Shown here piece by piece: positions 51,747-59,467 of a stretch of DNA of 64,000 bases. A program made the position numbers and the translations under genes. Every line of letters begins with the position of its first letter. Position 1 is the stretch's first letter. The notes beneath the pieces were generated by a model, which made no database searches, was not told the DNA's origin, and saw only the letters and a list, made by a program, of their open reading frames with translations. Origin of the DNA: Deltaproteobacteria bacterium (GTDB lineage Bacteria > Myxococcota > XYA12-FULL-58-9); contig JACRCV010000064.1 of the NCBI GenBank assembly GCA_016218825.1, positions 62,001-126,000 on the forward strand, in the 5' to 3' direction.

Positions 51747-54377
51747 TCACGCCAACGGCGCTGCTGGACGGCGATCGGTCTCGGGCTCGGGCGTGGCACC
51801 GGAGTCGGTCTGCTCGACGTGACCGGTGAGGAGCTGCAGCTCGCGGGTCGCGATCTTCTTCACCACCGGGTCGTCGTGCCGGGTGCCGTCGGTGAGCCAC
51901 GACTCGCGCGGCTTGTTGAAGTGCGACTGCCACCACTCCGCCCAGCGCGCCACGTCGGCGCCGAAGTTCTGACCGCAGATCACGGTGAGCGCCGAGCTCG
52001 CGGCGCGCGCCAACCCTTGCCGCGGCGACACCACCAGCGGGATGAGCGACGGCACCGCGGAGGGCTCGCGCAATTGCCCCAACACCTGGACGGTCGCCAC
52101 CTGGGCCTCGAACACCGGCACCTTCAAGTGGTCGCGCAGCCCCTGGACGATGCGGCGATAGCTCGGCTCCGAGCGGTAGACCCGCAGGGCGTCGGCGGCG
52201 AGGAAGCGATTGCGCGGTTCGGCGTCGTAGAGTCGCCGCGACAGCATCTCGATCGCCGGCGGGTAGGCGACCGCGTAGAGGTAGTAGATCGCGAAGAAGC
52301 GCCGCAGGCGGTCGTCGCTCTCGAAGTTCGGCAGCACCAGCTCGGCGGCACCGGCGCCGCGCGCCGCGAGCAGCGCCGTGATCCCCGAGCAGCGCGAGAA
52401 CGGCGGCAAGCGCAAGTCGGAGGCGAACGGATCGACCGCGACCCGCCCCGGAAAGCGCCGCGCCAGCTCCTCGTCGGCGCTGCTGCCGACCGCGAGGAGC
52501 TTCTCGATCGCGCGCCGCCAGACCTCCGGATCGTTGGCGTCGAGGCTGTCGAGCAACATCGCGGTCTCGTCCATGCGGGTGCCGGCGATCTCGACGCTGC
52601 GCGACGCGGCCGCGGCCATGATGTCCGGCGCGGCGTCGGCCTCGGCGATGACGTGCTCCCAGGTCACCGAGGGCGGCGGCGCCTTGGCGGCGGCCGGCGC
52701 CACGACCGCGCCCCGCTCCAACCCCGCGGTCTCGACCAGCACGTCCTCCCAGTCGCCCACCGACTCCTCCGGGGAGGCGGTGATGTCGGCGAACGCGACG
52801 TACTCGCCGTCGGTGCCCGCGGCCTCCTCGGCGGTCTCCACCGAGACGCAGAGCTCCCCGCCGCCGTCGTCCGCCGGCGGCGGCGCCACCGACGCCACGC
52901 CCTCGATCCCCTTGCGGAAGTCGGCGGTCGCGGCCTCGGGCGAGGTGTCGACGGCGAACGCGCCCGAGAACGGCGAGTCGTTGATGGAGTCGACCTGCAC
53001 CGACTCCCACGGGTCGGGGTCGCGGGCGGTCGCCGTGGTCGTCGCGTCGCCCTCCATGCCCGGCAGCAACTCGACCTCGGGGGCGGCGTGCTCGGCGGTC
53101 GCGGCGGCCGGGTCGGCGAACGGGGTCGACGGCGCGGGCCCGATCTCCGAAATCTCGGGGAGGAGCTCGTACTCCTCGTCCTCGAGGACCGTGACCTCGG
53201 CGTCGGTCGCGATCGGCGCGGACAGCGCCAGCTCGACGGCGGCGGCGTCCGGTGCTTCGGGGGCCTCCGGGGTCGCGGCGACCGGGGCCGCGGCGCCGGC
53301 GATCATCTTGCCGGTGGCGCTCTTCTTGCGGCGGATCAGCGCCTCCAGACACATGCCGGCGCGGTGGGTGACGAGCAACAGCGACGCCACCCGCTTCGAC
53401 GACACCGGCTTGGCGCCGTTGTCGGCGTAGACGATCGCGGCGAGCTTGCCGCCGACGAGGATCGGGGCCAAGAACGCGGCGCGCGGCGCGGTGCGGCCCA
53501 GATCTTCGATGAGCTGGGCGTTGACGCTGTTGGACGGCAACGGCCCGAGGTAGTGGCCGCTCGTGGCATAGATGGTCTGGAACACGCTCGGCAGGCTCAC
53601 CGGCAAGGTCACCCGGGCGATGCGTGCCGAGCTCTCGGGATCGATGCCGCGCCAACCGTTCACCTGCTCGCCGTGAATGACGAACATCGCGACGAACTCG
53701 AAGGTCGTCGCCATCACCTCGAGGAGAATGTCGACGATGGCGTCGCGATCCTGGGCCGCGACCAGGCGCGACAACAGGCCGCCCTTCTGGCGCACGTCTT
53801 CTTTGCGCCGCGCCGGGGTCTGGCGCACGGTCGACAACCCCCACGACAGCACGTGCTGCGTCCCGGCGCCGTCGACGTGGCTCACGAGCGCGTCGAGCGC
53901 GGCGTCACCGTCGAGCTTGGCGAGCAGGGTCCGGAAGCGCGGCAACAGTTGGGTGCCGTAGAGGCGACACATCGCGTGGTGCAGCCGCACCTCGGTGGTG
54001 ACGCTCGGCTGCACGTTCAAGCTCAGGCGCTCGCGGATGCGGGCGTAGAGCTGCGGATCGGCCGGGCGGTTGACGAGCACCCCGAGGTCCTGGCCCTCGA
54101 GACGAAACGGCACCAGGTGATAGGTCTCGGCGAACAGCAGCGGGAACAGGCGCGGGATATAGGGCGCGACCGCCTCGATCTCGTTTCGGCCGGCGCTCGG
54201 CATCTGGTAGGCCTCGGAGAGGGCGCCGAGCACGAAGGGCTCGGTGATCGCGCCATTCTCGAGGAGCACGGTGTCGAGGCTGCCGCCCTCGACGACCTGC
54301 CGCTGAACGGCGTCCTCCACCGCGGCGGCGCGGATGATGTGGTTCTTGATCAGGCTCTGCGCGAGGAGATCGACCAT
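51747..54377 (-). CDS. MshEN-like, GAF-like and HEAT-repeat protein without ATPase domain
   Basis: The 876-residue soluble protein starts at ATG 54377. Residues 1-150 resemble the MshEN/GspE-N fold (SLDTVLLENGAITEPFVLGA; PRLFPLLFAETYHLVPFRLE), though the cyclic-di-GMP motifs are degenerate. Residues about 215-370 look like a GAF domain (ILLEVMATTFEFVAMFVIHG; FLAPILVGGKLAAIVYADNG). A 270-residue acidic, low-complexity linker follows. The C-terminus (about 650-840) has HEAT-like repeats (VFEAQVATVQVLGQLREPSA, VPSLIPLVVSPRQGLARAAS). No motor domain is present. It lies eight bases after the AgmX-type gene and is probably a cytoplasmic regulator or scaffold of the same complex. Confidence 0.8.
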   Translation of the reverse strand: MVDLLAQSLIKNHIIRAAAVEDAVQRQVVEGGSLDTVLLENGAITEPFVLGALSEAYQMPSAGRNEIEAVAPYIPRLFPLLFAETYHLVPFRLEGQDLGVLVNRPADPQLYARIRERLSLNVQPSVTTEVRLHHAMCRLYGTQLLPRFRTLLAKLDGDAALDALVSHVDGAGTQHVLSWGLSTVRQTPARRKEDVRQKGGLLSRLVAAQDRDAIVDILLEVMATTFEFVAMFVIHGEQVNGWRGIDPESSARIARVTLPVSLPSVFQTIYATSGHYLGPLPSNSVNAQLIEDLGRTAPRAAFLAPILVGGKLAAIVYADNGAKPVSSKRVASLLLVTHRAGMCLEALIRRKKSATGKMIAGAAAPVAATPEAPEAPDAAAVELALSAPIATDAEVTVLEDEEYELLPEISEIGPAPSTPFADPAAATAEHAAPEVELLPGMEGDATTTATARDPDPWESVQVDSINDSPFSGAFAVDTSPEAATADFRKGIEGVASVAPPPADDGGGELCVSVETAEEAAGTDGEYVAFADITASPEESVGDWEDVLVETAGLERGAVVAPAAAKAPPPSVTWEHVIAEADAAPDIMAAAASRSVEIAGTRMDETAMLLDSLDANDPEVWRRAIEKLLAVGSSADEELARRFPGRVAVDPFASDLRLPPFSRCSGITALLAARGAGAAELVLPNFESDDRLRRFFAIYYLYAVAYPPAIEMLSRRLYDAEPRNRFLAADALRVYRSEPSYRRIVQGLRDHLKVPVFEAQVATVQVLGQLREPSAVPSLIPLVVSPRQGLARAASSALTVICGQNFGADVARWAEWWQSHFNKPRESWLTDGTRHDDPVVKKIATRELQLLTGHVEQTDSGATPEPETDRRPAAPLA

Positions 54378-54385
54378 GGCGCGCT

Positions 54386-56383
54386 CTAGAATCCCATCTG
54401 CAACAGGTAAGGGTAGCTGACCGTCACCGGCTCGCCGTTGAATCGCGGAAACTTCCAGCTCTTGATGCGGCGCACCGCGCAGCCGGCCATCTGCGTGCTC
54501 CTGAACTCCGGCGCCTCGATCTTCACCTCCGGGACGCTGCCGTCGGGCGCGATCGTCAGAAAGATCTCCATCTTGCCGGAGAGCTTCTCGCCTTTGCGCA
54601 TCGACTCGGTCAGGCAGAGGTTCATCGAACGGCTGTTGTCGGTGATGACCTTGAAGATGGTCTCCTGCGTCAAGCCGCTCGGCAGATTCACCGCCGCGAC
54701 CTCGGTGGGCTCGGCGAGGTTCACCTGGGTCTCGCGCTTGTTGGTGTCGGCGAACACCGAGGTCGCGAGCTTGCGCTGCTCTTCGTCCATCGCCCCGGCT
54801 TCCTTGACCCCTTCGCCGGCGGCGACCGTCTCGGTGCCGGCGCCCGCGTGTTGCGCTTGGCCGCCGCTGGCGCGCGGCTTGGCGCCGTGGCTCACCTGGC
54901 CCAAGAGCTTGCGCCGCATCTGTTCGAGCTCGCCGCGCTTCGAGGGATCGAGCCCCTCGTCCGAGAGCCGCTCCTCGACGCGCTTGACGGCGCGGTCCTT
55001 GTTGGGGTCGACGAGGCCGGTGACGTCGTACAGCATCCCCATGCCTGGGATCTGGATGGTGCCGACGATATCGAGAGACACCACCCCCACCAAGGTCACC
55101 GAGACCAGGATGCCGACCGCCGCCGCGACCCGATGCGTCCGGCGCCGGCGATAAAGGCCCGCGGTCGCCATGAAGACCCGGGTCGACTCACCCGGCGGCG
55201 CGTTGACGTAGGCCTGGTTCACCTCGCTCTGTGGGTCGCTGAAGTACGGCGTTCGGTCGTCGCCGCTGCCGGTGGTCGCGCGGCCAAAGCCGTCGCCGCC
55301 GCCGAGCGCGCCGCCCACCGGCTCCTCGGTGGCCGCCGGAAACTCCGACGGCATCGCCGCATCGTCGTGGTCGGCGGCCGGCGCCGACGTCGGGAACGCG
55401 TCCGGCAAGTCGTCCGCGGTGCGCGGCGACGCGCTTGGCTGCAACCCGGCGGCGCGCGCCGGGTTACGACCCGGCATCGGCCGCGTCAGGCGCTCGCCGG
55501 TGGGGATCCCGGTCAGCGCGCTCAACAGCTCCGGCGTCTGCGCCTCGGGTGGCGGCGTCTGCGCCTCGGGTGGTGCGCCGGTTGCCGTCGGCTCGGACAC
55601 TGCCGGCACGCGATCGTTTCCGGGATCAGTGGTCGGCTCGGGCTCCGCCGCGGACGGCGGCGCGCTGTCGACCGCGGACTTGGACTTCGCCAACGCGCTC
55701 TGCAGCTGGCGGGCGTTCATCGCCACGGTGTTCTCGCCCGATTCGAAGGGATTCGGCCCGGGCGCGGCCACCGGGTCGCAGGTCGGCTGCATCACCCGCC
55801 ACGCCGCCGGCCCGGCGCGCTCCGCCTGGTCCTTGAACTCCGGGACTGTGCCCAGGCGTTGCCACTCCGCCATCCCGTCCTTCCAGATGTAGGAGCGCTT
55901 GTCGACCTCGTTGTGGGCCAGCATCTCGACGAGCGTCGACGCGGCGAGCGGCCCTTTCTGCTTGCCGGCGATGAGTACGTACCACTCTTCGGCGTCGGGA
56001 GCGGCCCGGGGCGGCGCCGACGGCGCGGCCGTGACCGCCCCCGCGGCGGCTCCGAGCTGGCGCTGGGCTTCGACGAGCTTGTTGATCTCCGCCCGCGACG
56101 AGACCCGCGTGGTCTCGTGCTCCGGGGTGAAGTCGCCGGACGCTTCGTGGCGCAGCCGATTGATCTCGTTCAGGTTCGCGACCCGGGTCGAGCCACCGTC
56201 AAAGGACGCCGGCGCCGGGGTGGGCGCCGGTGCGGCGCTCTGGGCGCCGGGCGTCGGCCCCTTGCGGCGCAGGCGAATGACGGTGCCGCACTTCCGACAC
56301 GGGAAGCGCAGCGTCGTCGCCGCCGGCACCTTCTCGTCGCCGATCGAGTAGCGGGTGTTGCATTTGGGACAGGTGAACTTCAC
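54386..56383 (-). CDS. Zinc-ribbon/GYF/AgmX-type envelope protein (GltJ-like)
   Basis: The 665-residue protein starts at GTG 56383, overlapping the upstream stop (GTGA). Residues 1-38 are an MJ0042 zinc ribbon (VKFTCPKCNTRYSIGDEKVP and FPCRKCGTVIRL). A GYF-type domain lies at about 131-180 (WYVLIAGKQKGPLAASTLVE, YIWKDGMAEWQRLG). One membrane helix follows at about 411-438 (AAAVGILVSVTLVGVVSLDI), and the C-terminal 95 residues are the AgmX/PglI domain (TIFKVITDNSRSMNLCLTES, IKSWKFPRFNGEPV). This is the domain order of GltJ/AgmX, the gliding-complex protein of Myxococcus xanthus whose zinc finger and GYF domain contact polarity regulators. No mglA/mglB is in the window, so motility is only a possibility. 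Confidence 0.85.
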   Translation of the reverse strand: MKFTCPKCNTRYSIGDEKVPAATTLRFPCRKCGTVIRLRRKGPTPGAQSAAPAPTPAPASFDGGSTRVANLNEINRLRHEASGDFTPEHETTRVSSRAEINKLVEAQRQLGAAAGAVTAAPSAPPRAAPDAEEWYVLIAGKQKGPLAASTLVEMLAHNEVDKRSYIWKDGMAEWQRLGTVPEFKDQAERAGPAAWRVMQPTCDPVAAPGPNPFESGENTVAMNARQLQSALAKSKSAVDSAPPSAAEPEPTTDPGNDRVPAVSEPTATGAPPEAQTPPPEAQTPELLSALTGIPTGERLTRPMPGRNPARAAGLQPSASPRTADDLPDAFPTSAPAADHDDAAMPSEFPAATEEPVGGALGGGDGFGRATTGSGDDRTPYFSDPQSEVNQAYVNAPPGESTRVFMATAGLYRRRRTHRVAAAVGILVSVTLVGVVSLDIVGTIQIPGMGMLYDVTGLVDPNKDRAVKRVEERLSDEGLDPSKRGELEQMRRKLLGQVSHGAKPRASGGQAQHAGAGTETVAAGEGVKEAGAMDEEQRKLATSVFADTNKRETQVNLAEPTEVAAVNLPSGLTQETIFKVITDNSRSMNLCLTESMRKGEKLSGKMEIFLTIAPDGSVPEVKIEAPEFRSTQMAGCAVRRIKSWKFPRFNGEPVTVSYPYLLQMGF

Positions 56384-57843
56384 AAGATGCTCACCAGGTG
56401 CTGCTTGATCTGTTCCTGAATCTCGGCGGTCGGCGCCGCCTTCAGGCAGCGCTCCCACATCTCGACCGCTTTGTTGCGAAACCCTTTGGCCTGATACAAG
56501 AGCGCCAGGTTCTTGGTCGCCGCGAACAGGCTCTGGTCCAGCTCGATGGCGCGCTCGTAGTGATAGATCGCCTGAAACGCGCGCCCCTGCTGCTCGAGCA
56601 CCCGCCCGAGCATGAATTGGATCTTGGCGGAGAACGGCTCGATGGTCTCCGCGGCGCGCAGCGCCTTGAACGCGGTCGCGTGATCGTTGGCCTGGTAGGC
56701 CTTGACGCCGGCGTCGTACTGACTGACCGCCTCGCGGTTCAGCTGGTCGTCGCTGACCTTCAGCGGCGTCTTGGCGAGGAGCGCCTCGGTCTGCCGCCGG
56801 AGCTCGTTGATGCGGAACGGCTTCTCGAGGAACGAGTCGACGCCGTAGAGCGCCTTGATGTCCTCGGCGATGCGCCAGCCGCGGTAGATCGCCGACACCA
56901 TCAGCACCGGCGTGCTCCCGAAGCGCTTCGACTCTTTCACCTTGCGGCAGATCTCAAAGCCGTGCACCTCGGGGAGCATCGCGTCGAGGATGATCAGATC
57001 CGGGCGCCGGTTCTTCACCAGCTGCAGCGCCTCCGCGCCTCGGGTCGCGGCGACCAACTCGTGGCCGAGGCTCTTCAAGGCCTCGACCACCAACGTCTGG
57101 ATCTCGGGCTCGTCGTCGACGACCAGGATCACCTTCCGACCCACCGTCACCGCTGCCGCGGCCGGCGTGTCCGAAAGACGCGGCGCTGGTGCCGCGGTCG
57201 CCGCCGCGGTCACGGCGGTCGCCGGGCCGTGGCGCGGCGGACTGGCGCCGGAGACGAGCTCGAGGGGCTCGTCGGTGAGGTCGATCTCGAACTCGATCGG
57301 GTCGGAGGCGGAGAGCGCCGCGCTCACCGGCGGCGCTGCCGGCACATCGACCACGAGCACCAACGCTCCGGGTTTCGCGCCCTTGGCCCGCGGGCCCTCG
57401 TAGACCTCGCTGCGGTTGGCGTACGCCTTGGCGATCGCGTCCAACAGCCTGAGGTGCAAGGCCACGTGCGGCCGAACCTTGAGGCCGGTCGCGAACCCGA
57501 TCTCGTCGATGGTCTTCTGGTCGCGGGGATTGGCCATCGCCAACAGCAGGTTGTCGCCGTCTTCCGCCAGCGGCAACACCACGTGCTGCTTGGCGACCGC
57601 GTGCGGCACCTTGTCGAGCGCGGCCCGGGGCACGGCGACCGCCGGCAGATCTACCGCCGGCACCCCGGTCTGATGCGCCAGCACCCGGAGCACGTCAGCC
57701 TCGGGGACCCGGCCGGAGCTGGCGGCGACCGAGCCGAAACGGGTGTTGGCGATCACCGTTTCGACCGCGATGGTCTCGGCGAGCGAGCGGCTGAGCAGCC
57801 CGCGCGTCACCAGACGATCGCCGATTCGTCCCTGTTCCGGCAT
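56380..57843 (-). CDS. MshEN-receiver-TPR protein without ATPase domain
   Basis: The 487-residue protein starts at ATG 57843 with GGGAGG upstream. Residues about 1-145 form an MshEN domain with motifs RIGDRLVTRGLLSRSLAETI and RFGSVAASSGRVPEADVLRV (partly degenerate cyclic-di-GMP sites), followed by LPLAEDGDNLLLAMANPRDQ as in GspE-N. A Pro/Ala linker leads to a receiver domain at about 233-352 (VILVVDDEPEIQTLVVEALK, LIILDAMLPEVHGFEI with phospho-Asp, FLEKPFRINEL). The end (about 375-485) is TPR. It thus joins two signal inputs to a protein-docking module. Its stop overlaps the start of the GltJ-like gene, so both products are made together. Confidence 0.88.
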   Translation of the reverse strand: MPEQGRIGDRLVTRGLLSRSLAETIAVETVIANTRFGSVAASSGRVPEADVLRVLAHQTGVPAVDLPAVAVPRAALDKVPHAVAKQHVVLPLAEDGDNLLLAMANPRDQKTIDEIGFATGLKVRPHVALHLRLLDAIAKAYANRSEVYEGPRAKGAKPGALVLVVDVPAAPPVSAALSASDPIEFEIDLTDEPLELVSGASPPRHGPATAVTAAATAAPAPRLSDTPAAAAVTVGRKVILVVDDEPEIQTLVVEALKSLGHELVAATRGAEALQLVKNRRPDLIILDAMLPEVHGFEICRKVKESKRFGSTPVLMVSAIYRGWRIAEDIKALYGVDSFLEKPFRINELRRQTEALLAKTPLKVSDDQLNREAVSQYDAGVKAYQANDHATAFKALRAAETIEPFSAKIQFMLGRVLEQQGRAFQAIYHYERAIELDQSLFAATKNLALLYQAKGFRNKAVEMWERCLKAAPTAEIQEQIKQHLVSIL

Positions 57844-57925
57844 GCGCCTCCCTGAGTCCCGCGGCAACTTCGATACTAGCCGCGAGCGGTGGGTGGGTCC
57901 ACACCCCGAGGCGCGAGATCCATCA

Positions 57926-58552
57926 TCAAAAGGGGACGGCGTCGGGATCCGGGAGCGTCTCCTCCGGGGCCTTGGGCACGAAGGGTCCGGGCTGCGCCCC
58001 CGTCGGTCGGGGCTGGAACGAGACGTAGAAGCCGTTGACGTCCGCCGCCAGGTTGCCGGCGACCGGCTCGAAGCACTCGAAGTGGAACACGTAGGCGTCG
58101 CTGCCGACGACGACGTAGACCTCCTCGAGCACCAGCGGAAACTGGATGTTGCCCTGGTAGCTGTACGAGCCGGTGATCGCCGCCGCCTTCTGTCCGGCGA
58201 CCGTGGTGTCGCGCCGCGAGGCCACCTTGAAACCCGGGAGCTTCTTCAGCCGCCGGTCGATGGCGTTCAACAGCAGCTGCCGCGGGTGGGCGCCTTTGGG
58301 CACCGGCAGCCGTCGGATCTGAAGGGTCGCGTTGCCGGGCCGCCCGACCCCCTGAAACTCGACGGTGTTCGGGTCGTCGGCCTTCAGCGCCACCCCCCAC
58401 CCCGCCGGGACCTCGACCGAAAACAACCGGCCGGGGGCGGTATAGGGCGTGCCTTTCTGCCCGAACGGCTCGTTCTCCGGGACCGGAATGCCCTCCGGCC
58501 CCGGCACCCAGTTTTGTCCCACCAGCACCGCGAGCAGGGTCGTCGCCAGCAT
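57926..58552 (-). CDS. Exported protein, PsbP/DUF1795-like
   Basis: The 208-residue protein starts at ATG 58552, nine bases after the nadC stop, with AGGAGAG overlapping that stop. The N-terminus (MLATTLLAVLVGQNWVPGPE) could be a short signal peptide or anchor. The domain at about 40-190 (RLFSVEVPAGWGVALKADDP, ATLQIRRLPVPKGAH, KAAAITGSYSYQGN, VVVGSDAYVFHFECFEP) has the strand order of PsbP/DUF1795-type folds. The tail is Pro-rich. Function unknown; co-transcribed with nadC and probably the downstream MshEN gene 82 bases on. Confidence 0.7.
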   Translation of the reverse strand: MLATTLLAVLVGQNWVPGPEGIPVPENEPFGQKGTPYTAPGRLFSVEVPAGWGVALKADDPNTVEFQGVGRPGNATLQIRRLPVPKGAHPRQLLLNAIDRRLKKLPGFKVASRRDTTVAGQKAAAITGSYSYQGNIQFPLVLEEVYVVVGSDAYVFHFECFEPVAGNLAADVNGFYVSFQPRPTGAQPGPFVPKAPEETLPDPDAVPF

Positions 58553-58561
58553 CGAGCTCTC

Positions 58562-59446
58562 CTAGCGGACCATCCTAACACCGTCCGCCCTGATCTCCAG
58601 ACTCAAGTCGGCGGGCACGAGCGTGTGGGTCAACGCACCCATCGAGATCCGATCGACGCCGGTTCGCGCGATGCCGTCGATCCGCGCCAAGGTCACGCCC
58701 CCCGACGCCTCGGTGAGCGCCCGCCCCCGCACCTGCCGCACCGCGCGCTCCATGTCCGCCGCGGTCATGTTGTCGAGCAACACGATGTCGGCGCCGGCGG
58801 CGAGCGCCTCCTCGAGCTGGTCGAGCCGGTCGACCTCGACCTCGATCTTCAGCGCTCCCGCCGCGTGCCGCTTCGCCATCTCCACCGCGCGCGCGACCGA
58901 GCCCGCCGCGGCGACGTGGTTGTCCTTGATGAGGACCGCGTCGTAGAGCCCGAAGCGATGGTTGCACGCGCCGCCGGTCAAAACCGCGGCCTTGTCCAAC
59001 AGCCGCCAGCCGGGGGTGGTCTTGCGGGTGTCGTAGATCTTGGCCTTGCACCCCGCCGGCACCGCGGCCACCGCCGCCGCCGCCGCCGCCGCGACCCCGC
59101 ACAAATGCATCAGGAAATTCAGCGCGGTGCGCTCGGCGGTCAACACCGCCCGCACCTCCGCACCGACCACGCACAACGCCTCGCCGGCGCCGACGACGCT
59201 GCCTTCGTGCTTCTTCTCTTGGACGGTGAGCGTGGGATCGAAGCGGCGCAAGATCGCCTCGAACAGCGGCAAGCCGCAGACGACCGTGCGCCGCCGCGCC
59301 ACCACCGTCGCCACCACCGACTGCGGTGCGCGAAAGATGGCCGCGGTCGTCACGTCGCCCGAGCCGACGTCCTCGGCGACCGCGAGGTCCACGAGCTGCC
59401 GCACCGCGGGCTCGGCGACGAGCGCCGGCCAGTTCACCCCATCCAC
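58562..59446 (-). CDS. nadC: Nicotinate-nucleotide pyrophosphorylase (carboxylating)
   Basis: The 294-residue enzyme converts quinolinate and phosphoribosyl pyrophosphate to nicotinate mononucleotide in NAD synthesis. Motifs present are LAVAEDVGSGDVTTAAIF, the core RTALNFLMHLCGVAAAAAAA, KIYDTRKTTPGWRLLDKAAV (substrate Arg and Lys), GGACNHRFGLYDAVLIKDNH, VEVDRLDQLEEAL and DIVLLDNM, and the C-terminal VTLARIDGIARTGVDRISMG (usual SGGI is changed). The length is typical. nadA and nadB are not nearby. The gene starts 21 bases after the PilZ-Hsp70 gene. Confidence 0.93.
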   Translation of the reverse strand: MDGVNWPALVAEPAVRQLVDLAVAEDVGSGDVTTAAIFRAPQSVVATVVARRRTVVCGLPLFEAILRRFDPTLTVQEKKHEGSVVGAGEALCVVGAEVRAVLTAERTALNFLMHLCGVAAAAAAAVAAVPAGCKAKIYDTRKTTPGWRLLDKAAVLTGGACNHRFGLYDAVLIKDNHVAAAGSVARAVEMAKRHAAGALKIEVEVDRLDQLEEALAAGADIVLLDNMTAADMERAVRQVRGRALTEASGGVTLARIDGIARTGVDRISMGALTHTLVPADLSLEIRADGVRMVR

Positions 59447-59467
59447 GACAACACCTCCACCCCCACG

